A stretch of DNA of 64,000 bases from Seriola aureovittata (taxonomy: Eukaryota > Chordata > Actinopteri > Carangiformes > Carangidae). Location of the stretch: the NCBI RefSeq assembly GCF_021018895.1, contig NC_079386.1:12765835-12829834 (forward strand), read 5' to 3'. The translations under genes and the position numbers were made by a program. Positions 22,899 through 34,805 of this stretch are shown here, piece by piece. The notes below the pieces were generated by a model. It searched no databases and was not told the origin of the DNA. It worked only from the letters and a program-made list of their open reading frames with translations. How positions within the stretch are numbered: the first letter of the stretch is position 1; the number at the start of each line of letters is the position of its first letter.

Positions 22899-24339
22899 AT
22901 GAGTTCTCTGAGGCAGGAGCAGGTGGAGAAGAAATACGACCCACTCGATACCACGCTGAAGTTTGTCGACAGGAGGGACGACTTGGACCCAGTGTGTAAG
23001 ATTCATTTCCTTTCTCGCTGAGCACGTGCACAGAAAAGTGCAACAAATAAGGACTACTGATTATCAAACTTAAGTGTCATTGTATGAGCTGTTGGATTTC
23101 ATAAATTCAGAGTTCTTCCAGTCGCTAATATAGTTGTTGTTGTGCTCTTCAGCTTCAGAAGATGGTGACGGCGGCCTCAGAGCAGAGATGTCCTGCGGCC
23201 ACGCGGTCACCCCTGAATCTCTAACACTGTGGTGTAGCAGCCAGTTGGATGAGGTATCTTATATCTTGAAAACTCTTTTTTTGTCAGTAAATTTTATTTT
23301 TTACTATTCGTCCGATGAGAGGGAGAGAGCAGGAGACTGGATCAATGTTTGAAATCGTCCTCTTTCTTGCTGGAAATATTAATATCTAAGTATAATAATC
23401 CCAAGCGCTCTCAGAGAGTGGGAGTAGTTAATTTATCGTATTTATAGATGTACAGTTGGAGATCATGGAGAAGATCATAACTTTAATTTCAGGGGTTTAT
23501 CCTTTAACCTTAAAGAAACGTTTCTTGAAACACCATTATATTTACATCAAACACCCATCAGCAAATCTCTTCCGGTTTTTTCTAAAATCCTAAACTGGAA
23601 TCTTCTCTTTGTTGTTTGAAGGGGAAATACAAATTCAGATGCCCTGCAGTGGTAGAGGGCACCAAACTGTGCAACAAACTGTGGTCGTACGAGGAAGTGC
23701 GCAGACTGGCTGATTTGTCTGTTGAGGAAATGCAGCACTTTGAAGAGACCATGGCCCATCTGGCTGCTGCAGAGTACTATGAGGTTCAGCCAGTAAGTGA
23801 CGTCTCATTGGATTTTCTTTGATTCAGAAATTTACAACAAAATCAAGTGAAGTAATTTTCATTGTTGTGTTTTTCTACATCAGTGCCCGCAGTGCAAAAC
23901 ATGTGTGGAGAGGAGGGACCTGTCCAACCTGTGTGTGACGTGCACCATATGTACGGCCGATCAGAAGAAGGCCTACCAGTTCTGCTGGCAGTGTCAGAAG
24001 CGGTGGAAAGGTCACGGCCCTCGATCTGACCGCTGCGACAACGACGGCTGCACCAACAGGGACTTGGAACTCCTGCAGACGTGCAAGACCATCAGTCTGC
24101 CGGAGGTGGAGGGCGCCACCGCCTGCCCCTCCGTCCGAGCCTGCCCTACATGTGGCATAAGGGTGGAACATAACCAGCAATACTGCAAAAATATTAACTG
24201 TCCTCGCTGCGGCGTGCAGTTCTGTTTCATCTGCCTGAAACTAAAGCGTGAATGCTGCCAGACCAGTTCACCATACAAAATCTGTCCCAGTGGTGTGGCT
24301 CCCAGACAGACCTCGATCCCTGCCTGGAAGAGAAAATGA
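22899..24339 (+). CDS. RBR-C: RBR-like E3 ligase, 4 coding exons
   Basis: Coding exons 22899-22995, 23153-23253, 23622-23792 and 23884-24339 join in phase to give 274 residues. The N-terminal family motif is KYDPLDTTLKFVD. The degenerate RING1 is EMSCGHAVTPESLTLWC followed in exon 3 by FRCPAVVEGTKLC. The IBR has CPQC, TCTIC, FCWQC and RC-x4-GC, and RING2 has CPTC, QQYC, CPRC and FCFIC, so the catalytic-Cys position is kept. The tail ends SGVAPRQTSIPAWKRK. It has the same exon phases as RBR-A/B but clearly diverged protein, so it is an older paralogue. GC content is higher than in its neighbours. A non-coding 5' exon ends at 21728, and the promoter is shared with USP-1. Confidence 0.87.
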
Positions 24340-25342
24340 AAACAAAAAATGGTCTGTCTTTACTTAATGGGCAAATAAGCAATACTAGATATTTAAAAGA
24401 AAATATGAATAATGAGAAATCAACAATAAAAGCAGGATGATTCTATTCTATTTACGATATACATATGTTGTACCAACGGACATGGAAGATCATTTTTACT
24501 TGTGACCCTACTCTGCCCCCTTCTGGTCAGATATTAAACTGCACATGACAAGAAGGGTCAGTATCGATTAAAGGTGTTTTATTAGACTGTATTTAGATCA
24601 TTTATAATGTTAGGTCATTTTCATATCTACAAAAACATTATTTTTCTTTCACAAAAGATCATCTAAGAATATATTTACTAACTTCATCATCATCATACCT
24701 TTACGTTCTTCTTTTTGTGCCTTTTCTTTTTCTTTACATTTACGCAGAGCTCGCTCTAGACAAGTTTTGTGCCGACAGAAAATGTCATATACAGTTATAA
24801 GTGCTTTTGTGTCATGGCTCATTTTTTAGTGCAATGCGGCAAAATTTACCTCGTAAAATGTCCTTGAAATTCAAAAATGTGAAATGTGAGAAATAAAGCT
24901 ATTGTAAAAAATAATACTGGATTTCTTAAATGTGGGTTCATAATTCAGATTCATCCAAACATGGCTGATATGTATCAGTATCTATAAAATGAGAGACTGT
25001 CCATTAAAATGAAATAAAAAATAAAACCCCAATGCCCCCAGTTTTGAGGTGTATAATTTATGACTTTTAATAGTGATGTGATCTTTTTATTCAACATTTA
25101 ATACTGAACAATCATATAAACATTTACAAGCACTTTATCTTATCACATGATAGTTAATCACATAGTTTTCATCTTGTTTAATGGAAGGAAGACAAAATCT
25201 AACAGGATGAAGAAAAATCATAATATAATCATATTCTTGATTACTCTGACATCAAGTTGTTGAGCGGATTAGTGCTTCTGTGTAAGAATAAGTACTAAAT
25301 GAGAGCCCCACCCACCACCTCCTCCCTCTTGTATTGAGTCTG
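24340..25342. other. RBR-C 3' region, no further gene
   Basis: Contains candidate polyadenylation signals (aataaa at about 24426 and 24892). No other gene is recognised. Confidence 0.5.
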
Positions 25343-25660
25343 TTAGAATTTTTTAAGAGCTGTTATCAAAAAAAGTGTCACAAAATAATGATAATGATAA
25401 TAATAAAAACAGCCAGAAACAATGACAAAACATATGATGTCAGCTTGTGAAATTGATCCTTGATGTACTATGGTCAGCTCACAGAGAATTCTGGCCAGGA
25501 AAAGTAAGCCACAAAGATTTCTTTTTTCTTTATTATCAGTGTCCACTTCTCCTACTTGTCTTCTGTGTTCCACCTCGTCTCTTTCCAGTTCTTCACCCTC
25601 TTGTTCTTCAGCTTCATCTGAACGATTTTCTAAATTGGTCACAATGGATACATAAGTCAT
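25343..25660 (-). pseudogene. Relic of a duplicated USP tail exon (copy 3)
   Basis: The reverse strand encodes LENRSDEAEEQEGEELERDE and TDNKEKRN, clearly related to the tail exons at 26239-26820 (LENRTNEEKEHPDE) and 27101-27390 (TDDKKKRK). The acceptor CACAG of the 26.8 kb copy corresponds to CATTG here, so the splice site is lost. Confidence 0.6.
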
Positions 25661-26238
25661 AAATGAACAAAATATTCATTTGGCCTTATATTCATATTTT
25701 CCCCTCAATTATCACATCACAGAGAATAGAGTAATTAATTTGATTGCTCCATATATTCTGTCCTTTGTGCAGCAGATTGTCCAGCAAAACTAATGCTTTT
25801 CCAAGAATGAGAAAACATAAAACCTTTGGTTGAATAACATAAGGCAGTAGAAAGTAAAATGGATAGTTGTTAAAAAGCCCCCTAATGCTCATAATAAGAT
25901 TAAATGAGATCCATTTTAAGCAAAGCCAAACTCAGAACCTAAACTATCATCGTACCTATTTTCCTAGTTGATAATTTAGGCCATCATTAGCTTTTTATTA
26001 ATGACTTATGTTTTGTATCCACCAGGTGGTCAATAACCGTCTCCTCCAAATGACCTGCTTTATTACATCTTTTTAATCTGACTCCATATGCAGGTTGGAT
26101 TATGGCATCTTTACTCCAGGATTTGAAGAAGAATCATATTTAATTTTACTCAAGTCTTCCAACTTGTCATTTGTGTCTGTTTGTGCGACGCTTAACTGTG
26201 TACTGTTCTTACTTATGCACAGATTTTCCTGTGTCTCT

Positions 26239-26820
26239 TCATATTGACTTCTTTTTGGTTCCACAGTTTACACCAGTTTTCACATTTATGTCATGACTTG
26301 TTTCTTCTACTGTTTTGTCCTCCTCAATACTTTCTGCATTTCCCTCCTCTCCTCCAGCTTGAAGACGTTGATCTCCTACTGTTTTGTCTTTCTTTGTACT
26401 TTCTGCATTACCCTCCTCTCCTCTGGCTTTAACAACTGTTTCTCCTACTGTTTTGTCCTCTGCACTTTCTGCATTACCCTGTTCTCGTCCAACCTGAAGA
26501 CCTGTTTCTTCTCCTGTTTTGTCCTCCTCTTCACTCTCTACATTACCCTCCTCTCCAGCCTGAAGACCTGTTTTTCCTACTGTTATGTTTGTCTTTATAT
26601 ATTTCTTTATTACCGTCCACTTCTGCAGCCTGAAGGTTTGTTTCTTCTTCTGATGTGTCCGTCTTTACATTTCCTGCATCATCGGTAGTCAAGTCCATTC
26701 TCATCTGTCCGTCATCCTTTTCTCTCTGTCCAATATCTCTGTTTCCTTTGTCACCAGTAGTTTCATCCGGGTGTTCTTTCTCCTCGTTTGTCCGATTTTC
26801 TAAAACAGTCTCAACAGGCA
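26239..26820 (-). pseudogene. Alternative or relic USP tail exon with 25-codon repeats and a frameshift
   Basis: After an intact acceptor (AAATCCACAG|TGCC) the exon runs in phase 1, as USP-2's last exon does. It consists of about six imperfect 75 bp units encoding acidic sequence (GEEGNAES, then EDKTVGET and LQAG). About four extra bases near 26584-26590 shift the frame, so the reading frame stops at 26543. Skipping them would keep it open to 26239. It could be an alternative last exon of USP-2, or all that is left of another USP copy. Confidence 0.6.
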
Positions 26821-27100
26821 CTGTGGATTTGAAGTGGAATATATTCAGCAATAATGTTTACCAATATCGATATCAGCAAGGCAAAATATTTTCAATTTCA
26901 TTACAAACTTCCTGGAACAAGTTATAAATGTCAACATACAAGCAAGTAGTGTCCCTTTTGAAGAAGATACTTTAACTTTCCTAGGATTTCAAATATGGTT
27001 TGGCGGTTTTGTTTAATAGCGATGTAAGTGCGTGGCTCTGGAGAAAGTAATTTAGGTAACTCAGTCAACCACTTTGGTCCAAAAATATCTCAACACCATT

Positions 27101-30100
27101 TCACAGACTACAATGATGTTTTGTACAGACATCATGATCCATACAAGATGAATCTAACTGATTTTGTTCAATAGCCTCCTTACATTTTCTTTCCATCTGT
27201 TGCTTGGTGTCGTCACTATGGGTCATCTTTCTCTTCTTTTTATCATCAGTGTCCCTTTCTTCTACTTTTCCTATGTATTCCACATCGTCTCGCCGCAGTT
27301 CATCCAGATTACTGTTTTCACTTTGTTTTTGCAGGATATTGTCTGTCAGAGCTTCTGAATTGGTTTCACTGGGCCCATGAGACTCCACGGCTTTGAAGTG
27401 AAGAAAAAATATTGTATTTGGCAATGATCTGCTAATATCACACCCATAGCTCTTATCATTTCTTTGTGTATTTTAGAAATCCTACCTCTGTATGTGAGAA
27501 GATATACAGTCGCTGATCTGATAAACAGTAAGAATTTTGTTATTTTGTTACAAAAAAGATAGAATATATCTCAAATTTTACTAAATATATTTGACTAAAC
27601 ATACGTGTAAGGCCTGTGGTTTGCAAATGGTTGCTCTTTAACCTGCACCGTTCAGCAAAAACAAGAGGAAAATTTCACCAAATTTAAATTTAATGTTTGT
27701 TTGTTTTTTTGTTTACATTTTTGGTTGCATGCTGCTAAATTCATTCTCACCTTTTGGACATGAGAGTCATTAAACTCAAACCAGTTTTCATCCTCACTGG
27801 ACAGGATGGTAGCTGTGTAATGTCCACCACTCAGACTGCCCATGTGATTCACCATCCCATACAGTTTGTACTCCTTGTTCTGCAACAAAGAATCAGGTAT
27901 ATAAAAAGATCTTAAAAGCAACCATTTTCAGGTCTGTGTATATATTCGTGTGTGTGTTTACAAATATAAGTAAATTGATTTATTTACAGAGGTTCATGTC
28001 ATCAGATGCAGCTAGTGATGCCTTGTTCAACAAGCAAACCATTTTTGACTGTTGTGCTCATTATATTATTTTATCTATATATTTGTGGTTTTCTGTGGAA
28101 CATTTTGGTGTGGTAGATTGGTGTAGCAAATTAATAGTTCACCATTAATATTTATGAGTTAAGTTACTTCTCCTTGCCCTTGCCTTTACTTGTAACGTGT
28201 GTGGCACTTCCACACAGCGGGTTGATTTGACATCTGACATGGTGTTGTAGTCAAAGTCAAATCTCTTGAGGAGTAGAGTCAAAATCTGAGGGCATTGTTC
28301 CATCTCACATCCCTAAGTAACACAAGAGAGATTATTAGAGAGTATAACTAACATTCAGTATTGCAAACAAATATAAAAAGTTCATTAGTTTCAAGTATAA
28401 AATGTGACCGGTCTAGCCTATAGTTATCTTTTGAACTTTATTCCAGTGCTCACGCTTGTTGCATCTGTTTTCTTTTTACATTCGTTGCAGTACACCATGT
28501 TGTCTCCACTATATGATTTTGACTGGAAAATGTTGTTGAAGCCTTCTTCCTGTGAAAACACAGATTTAATAAATTGGATTATTAAAGTCATGTCATCATG
28601 ATAACACCAAACTAGACCTCTTGACTTTGGCTGCTGCTTACCACATGGTAGGTTGTATCATTAGTATCTTTTAGTGACAGCGGAAGAGTCCAGAATGGAT
28701 TTGTCTCTTCGTTGATGATGTGACCTTCAGTGCACTTTGTTGTGTTTGTCAACTTCGCTTGGAAAACCTTAGAAAAACAGAAAAAGGCTATCACCACACA
28801 TCATTCTGTTTTATTTCCCCTGTACATATTGTAGATTATATTCGCGCTCACCTCAGAGACTTGTGGGCTGACCTTATGCAAAATCAGCTCCAAGCATTCA
28901 GCTGCATCACCTTGTTCAGAAACTGCAAAAGGATATATTAAACAGAATATAATATATTGATTTAGTTGAAATGTCTTAATTTAACACAGATATGTAACTT
29001 TGCTATTCATTGCTCATTGGTTTTTACCTGTATGCCTCTTACCATTTGTAATCCCAAGCCTTGATGTGATAGCTTCTGTTCCACATGTTTTTTTCTTCAG
29101 ATCTGTAAAAACATTTCTCAGCTCCAAATCTGTCTGGCAACTTTGATCCAATCTGAAAGGGGGGAGTTTATTTATTCATATATATTACATTATATTTCAT
29201 TTAAATTAAAATTGCTCTTTAAGCAGCATTATTTCAAACCTGTCGTGGATCTCAGGTGTCATGAAGAGAACTTGCAGGACACTGTTGAGGTAACATGTGG
29301 CTCCTTGATTCCTCAGGCCGTAATGACATCTCTGTGATTTAGTATCTTAAGAAAGAAAATCAGTGTCATTACACCGTCTCCATTTATTTAGTGGACTGAA
29401 TAAAAAAACTCTTGAAATGAACCATGACATAATTATGTGGCTCATCAGTGCACTTTCTTAAAGACATATTGATTCTCTCCACATTATTTATTTCATATTG
29501 AGACATTACTGCTGCAAAATATAAAGAAGTCCTAACCATGTTCTTACTTTATTCTTTATTAGTTTATATTCTTAGGTCTTCATAAAAGGTAAAATATTAC
29601 ATTTTTATCAAATTTGATCTCCAAATACATTATGAAGCAAAATACAGGCCAATTATATTTATATTAGGGTTATACCATCAACCAATCCCTTTTATTCAGG
29701 TTTGCAACCAGACCAGTTACATCTCAGAGAGAAGAATTAATACTTATGTGAGTCCTCCACATGTCTTGTATATTGTGCAGCAGATGTGGTACCTGATGTT
29801 CAACAAGAATAAATTATTATCACAACTGAACTGGTCCCTTATTGCACAAAACCAACATCAGAATAAATCAAAATTTTAGAATTATCTATTAGACAGTAAT
29901 GATTTCTCTTTAGCTGTTTTTACATTTGAGCACAGAATAAAATTTAAAGGAGCATTATCTTCCTTCATTTCATTCAATTCTTCTAACTTGTTGATTCTGG
30001 TTTTTATGTCATAATAGGGTGATTACTGTTTCTGTTTCCACATGTTCCTGTTGCTCTATATATATATATTTCACTCAGGGTTGCAAAGTAAATAATTCCA

Positions 30101-31947
30101 TCCACATAACTTGGTACGTTCTGTGGGTTTGAAGTGGAGGAGATATTCTTTCATTTATTTAGCAAGATTTGTTGATATTAAATTGATAACTTACTTTTTA
30201 CATTTTAGAGTGGTGAGCATTACTTACCAAATACTTTCATGAGACTTGCAGAACATCCGTTCTTTCTTGCATCAGAATTCTCCAGCCTAAACCAAAAATT
30301 CATTGTCAAATATTTGGAATGAAATACAGAAAGTGAACGTTAAAAGTGATAAATAATGAAGTCTTACGAACCTTGAATTATTTTGTGGAAGTGTTTAACA
30401 TTATGGTCCTTTATTGAACAAGAATAAATTTGAACCAAATGTATCTAAAATGACTTTATACTGGTGTAGTCTTTGTATACCTCGAAGGAGTGCAGGTTGT
30501 TGTGCCTCATGTTCAATAGCATAATATTTTCCAGAAAATAGCCTTTACAATGCGAGACCTAAATTTTCATAGTCAGAGCTCATAGACTGTTGAACAGCCT
30601 CCCTAAAGAGATCATTTGCTATACATAAAGCATTATTTCAAACCTGTTATGGATCTCAGGCATCATGGAGAGAACTTGCAGGATACTGTTGAGATAAAGT
30701 GGCTCCTTGACTCTCAAGGCCGTAATGAGGTTTCTGTCAGTCAGTAATTAAAAGAAAGAGAAACACATTGACATTACGCCAATTACAATAACTGATAAGC
30801 CTATATTAATTGAGATCAATATGCAAATGAATAAGCAAAACTATAATATATAATAATATACACGGAAATAACTTTATAAGTCTGATTTTCTTAAACATTC
30901 ATCCACCCATTTACCATCCATTGTCTAAACACCTCCCGGGGCCAGAGCCTGTCCCAGCATGCATTGGCTGCAATAAATGTGGTACATTCTGAACATTCGT
31001 ATGAAAGAAACTCCACTCTAATTGTTGTTTTCACTGCTAGATCAGTGATCCTAAGGTCATGGGCTGTGACACTGAAATGATACAATGCAAACACTGCAAT
31101 TGGCAGCCACACCTAAGGTCTCGTGGCATGTAATCTAGCCAGAGAGATGGCGCCATCCGTCCATATACTGACTCTTCAGCTCTGCTAGATGTACAGGGAC
31201 GTGGCAACACAGGGAACATTTAGTCGTTGACAATATATTTCTGCATCACTAACACTAAGAAGTGTTTGCATGTTTTATTGCTTGAATTTTACTGCTTTGC
31301 TGGTCTGGCTCTTTTTTTAATCTAATCTCTCGAGTTTATCTGATAAAAAACAATGAAGTGTCATTTAATCACTGTAAATCTCCCTATTGACAGTGTATTT
31401 TTATTGAATGCTATATGCATACTACAGACTAGATCCGATTATAAATCAGTGTTGTTGGTGTAGCTCTACCGTTATCGTATACACTACTGTCTGCCAGAGG
31501 ATCACGCACGGTAAACAATTTAAATATTTAAATGCCCCAGTCCAGTAAAAACCTGATAAGGATTATGTGTGTTCATTTCCCAAAAGCACTGCAAGTAGGT
31601 TTGTATCGCCACAAATTTAAAAGTCTCAATATTTTAGGATAATTAGCCACTCTGTGCCGTGGAAAAAGCAAAGAGGAAGAATGAGAGACTCAGCAAGGTA
31701 TGACAACTGCGTTTAAAGATTTCTGTTTTGTCGCTGCACCCCAGCAGTCATTTCTGCGACCACTGCTGAAGCAGCCTAATGGGGAAGACGGTTCACATCA
31801 ATCTGAAAATAAGAACTACACAAAGAATCGTAACAAAATGCTTCTTAAGAATTACATTGCATGATATATTATAGAGAAGAAAATTTTAGTTGAAAACCCC
31901 TGATCAGAGAAATAAAATCTGGTGATACTTACGCGATGGTTGGTCAT
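27101..31947 (-). CDS. USP-2: USP-family deubiquitinase-like protease (11 exons; exon 1 tentative)
   Basis: Exons 29331-29240, 29152-29043, 28922-28852, 28767-28642, 28549-28454, 28312-28190, 27879-27751, 27642-27605, 27517-27486 and 27390-27101 join in phase. A five-codon first exon (31947-31933, MTNHR) is compatible in phase but uncertain. The total is about 373 residues. The Cys box is GLRNQGATCYLNSVLQVLF, the His box GGHYTA, followed by FEFND. The second zinc pair is YCNEC, but the first is broken (TKCTEG instead of CxxC), so the finger probably does not bind zinc. The 97-residue tail is highly charged. Exon structure matches USP-1 and USP-3. A one-mismatch ISRE-type site (31985-31994) lies just upstream of the tentative first exon. 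Confidence 0.82.
30643..30741 (-). pseudogene. Dead copy of the USP-2 Cys-box exon
   Basis: The reverse strand resembles the USP-2 exon at 29240-29331, but the bases encoding ATC of GATCYLNS are damaged: the remnant reads LYLNSILQVL without the nucleophile. The flanking donor is also altered. It lies within the presumed first intron of USP-2 and indicates an additional lost USP copy. Confidence 0.7.
30895..30975. repeat. Fragment of a common fish retroelement tail
   Basis: The words catccacccatttaccatcc and ggggccagagcctgtcccag match the widespread fish repeat of the type catccatccat...ggctggagcctatcccag. Family not assigned. Confidence 0.45.
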
Positions 31948-31984
31948 CACACAATAAGATCAGTGAGGTTAAGTGATGGATTGG

Positions 31985-31994
31985 TTTCACTCTC
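31985..31994 (-). promoter_or_regulatory. ISRE-like site upstream of USP-2 (one mismatch)
   Basis: Reverse strand reads GAGAGTGAAACC, one base off GAAANNGAAA, about 40 bp upstream of the tentative USP-2 first exon. Confidence 0.35.
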
Positions 31995-32618
31995 AAACTT
32001 TTGTTGACAAGCAGTCTACGTCACGTTATGAGCCTACCCGGGTAAATGACAGGGAATATGAAAGTAGCACAATTATATGTTTAGGAACCTGCAAGAAAGT
32101 GTCGAAATTTAAATAAAATAAACTAAACTAAATAAAACGTAATTGGATATCAATAATAGAATCATTAACATCGGCTATAAAATGATTTCCGTTTTTTATA
32201 AGGCCCGAGGGTTTGTCCACATTGCAACTAAATCTTCTTCTCTCACAAACTTTCTAATGTTATTCAATAAATTCTGTATATTGAGGCCTTTTCTCTATAA
32301 TAAGGTACAGAAAGCAAAACTGAAGTAAATACCAACTCACCCACCCAACCCACAACACAATGAACACAGTAGACCTACATGGTCATAAAAATAATTCCAC
32401 CCCGTGACAGAATGCAGTCTAACTACATTTATGTCAGTGCCTTTTCCCATCAGCTCAGGTCTTTCTGCATCATATGACACTATGCAAACTATGAAAAAAG
32501 AATTTACAAATATTGAAATATTTGCCAATCAACTCCAAAAGGGAAAGTTTATGTAAGATATATTGCATACCCTGATTTAGATTTTAGCCATTTTGGCTAA
32601 AATCAAATGAAATCTCAC

Positions 32619-32829
32619 CTAAAATTCCAGCACTTATCTCATCAGCTGTGAGTTTGCAAAAAAAAATTATTTTAGTTGCCTCTCCCAGATCTTTGTCTTT
32701 GTCCATTGTCACCCAATATGAACATAATTTATTTTTCACATAGCTCACACATGATTCAACATCAACATTTGACTCAACATAGATCTTTTCGGGTTGGTTA
32801 ACCCATTTGTTCCTGATATACAAGGTCAT
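32619..32829 (-). CDS. Candidate UBL-6 exon: beta-grasp-like open frame
   Basis: An open frame starts MTLYIRNKWVNQPEKIYVES, then VESCVSYVKNKL, and later KIIFFCKLTADEISAGIL. The spacing and hydrophobic pattern resemble ubiquitin (MQIFVKTLTGKTITLEV, then VKAKIQ, then RLIFAGKQLEDGRTL). A donor TTAG|GTGAGA closes the frame in phase 1; without splicing it ends at 32584 as an 81-residue protein with no Gly-Gly. A downstream exon was not found. It lies among UBL and USP genes on the same strand. Similarity is weak, so this is a hypothesis. Confidence 0.35.
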
Positions 32830-33731
32830 GTAATTAAATAATGATTAAGCAGCAACAGCAGGTACTTCAAGTCCAATTAATGCCCTCCTCTCCCTTTCCA
32901 TTAGTGGATCAAGAGCAGAGTTCTTGCTGGAGACGGCCCATTAAAACATGAATATTATTCATAGTAAAAAATAGTAAAAGTAAATTAGCCACAGCTTGTC
33001 CAATTGATATGTTTGTTAATGTCAGGCATGATTTTATTTTGAAAATCCTGTCAGCAGCAGCCTGAGCAACTCAGACACAGACAGGTGAGCGGCAGACTCT
33101 CAGGTGAGCTCTGATATCATAGACTTTGCCATAAGTTCAAGAGCCGATTGAAAAATGATACACATCTTTTGATATGATTTAAAGATGGGTTTGAGAATTG
33201 TTGTGGTTCTGTCACTAAATTCTTTTGTTGTGTTGCCAAAATCAACAAAATTAGGGAGCAGAGCTACAGAAACTCAGAACTGAACATGGATAACAGCAGA
33301 TAGTTGGTTCAAACAGAGTAGTACACCACCTACAGGTTTTTATACGTTTATTTTCTTATCTTTATGTGAGAATGTACATACATATGTGCATATGAATGAG
33401 AAAAGAGACAGACAAGTAAGCATATGATTTTGACCATCCCACCAAACATAACACCAAACCTATAGGAAACCCATGCCTCATTAATTACTCTGAATTATTC
33501 TTACTGGGAAAACATAATTTAGTCCTTGTTTTGAAGCAAAAATATCAGGTACTCACAACAATGCTGCTTATCTTGTCAGGTGACTACTTTACATTTAGTA
33601 ATGACAAATCACTCATTGAAGTGATTGTACAACACAGTTGGGTCCTGCAGTCTGATAAGCTGTTTCTTATAATTACAAAAGGACATAATAATGTATTATT
33701 GGTCTAATTGTAGTTTAGTGTGCAGTGTAGT
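32830..33731. other. Intergenic, no gene recognised
   Basis: No coding feature or repeat family is recognised between the candidate UBL-6 and UBL-5. Confidence 0.4.
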
Positions 33732-34589
33732 TTAGAGTCTGTTGGTTTGTTCTTCGGAGTCTTGTCCACATCCGTCACCTCCTGGGAGCATCAGCACTGT
33801 ATGAATGGTGGACATGTGCCTGATCCCATAGGACAACAGCAGGTCTGATTCCTCCAGCTTCTTGATTCCAAAGATCATCCGGAATTCACCAGCTAAAAAG
33901 AAGTAAAGAATCAGGGTTTGCTCGCTATGGGGCTAACAGAGAAAGTTTTTTGTTTGTCTTGTGTCTTCAAGGACTTTTGCCTCATGAATAGATGCATAGG
34001 CACGAACTTCTCGTTGTTTTATTTTTTTTATTATTACAATTATTTGTAACTCTAAGTCCTTTATCCATCACATACTGTAACCTATCGACGAATTCCTCAC
34101 AGCGTTCAATCGAAAGCTTTCTGTGTTTTTTGATATGTTATTAGGCAAATTATTTATGAGAATAACATTCCAGAGTATTTCAATTCCCGTTTTTTGATTT
34201 GTTTAATTATTTAGGTCATTTTTTCTTATTTATTGTGTTTGTAGGTTTAATGTCGTCCTTATTTAGTCTTTAATAGGCTAACAGCTGATGAAGTGATAAA
34301 AACATTTTTATTCAATATCACTTAATTTTAATGATAGAAAAATGGTCTAAATGATCTACCATTGGATTAGAAACTGTCGCTTCTGTAGCTAATTACATTA
34401 TCATCACATGTAAATACGTAATTCTACACAATAAAGAGGAAAGAAGTTAAACATACTTATATGTAGTTCTTCAACAATCTTCTTTTTCAGGTACCCTACT
34501 TCGATCTTCCCCAGCTGCTCTTGAGTGCTGCACAGATCGATGATCTTCTCCTCTCCTCTGGGTCCATTTACTTTCAGCTGGACTGTCAT
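33732..34589 (-). CDS. UBL-5: ubiquitin-like precursor ending Pro-Gly-Gly plus tail (2 exons)
   Basis: Exons 34589-34457 and 33892-33732 join in phase 1 and encode 97 residues. It starts MTVQLKVNGPRGEEKIIDL, followed by CSTQEQLGKIEVGYLKKKIV (compare LCDTEEQF in UBL-3 and UBL-4). The second half is FRMIFGIKKLEESDLLLSYG, and the fold ends VLMLPGG. A 15-residue tail (DGCGQDSEEQTNRL region) follows, so cleavage after Gly-Gly would be required before conjugation. The start codon is 216 bp from the RBR-D start on the opposite strand, the tightest divergent pair in the window. Confidence 0.84.
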
Positions 34590-34805
34590 TTTGCCACTGA
34601 GACTGAGACTGCACAGTGAGACTCAGAGGACTGTGTGGGGTGTGTGAAACCAAAACTTTGATCCAAAGTGTTTATGATTTGTGATTTGAAAAACAAAATG
34701 CGTCATCTAGGCCAAAGGAAAATCACGTGACTTGAACAGTAAATAAAACCAATGATCATTGCAGCTCAGTTTTTTCGTCGGAGAGCGTGAAGGCACCGGG
34801 TCGAG
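34590..34805. promoter_or_regulatory. Bidirectional UBL-5 / RBR-D promoter
   Basis: 216 bp separate the two start codons. The segment carries TCACGTGACT (34723-34732) and a one-mismatch ISRE-like GAAACCAAAA (34646-34655). A decayed copy at about 36060-36275 has CATGTG in place of the E-box. Confidence 0.6.
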
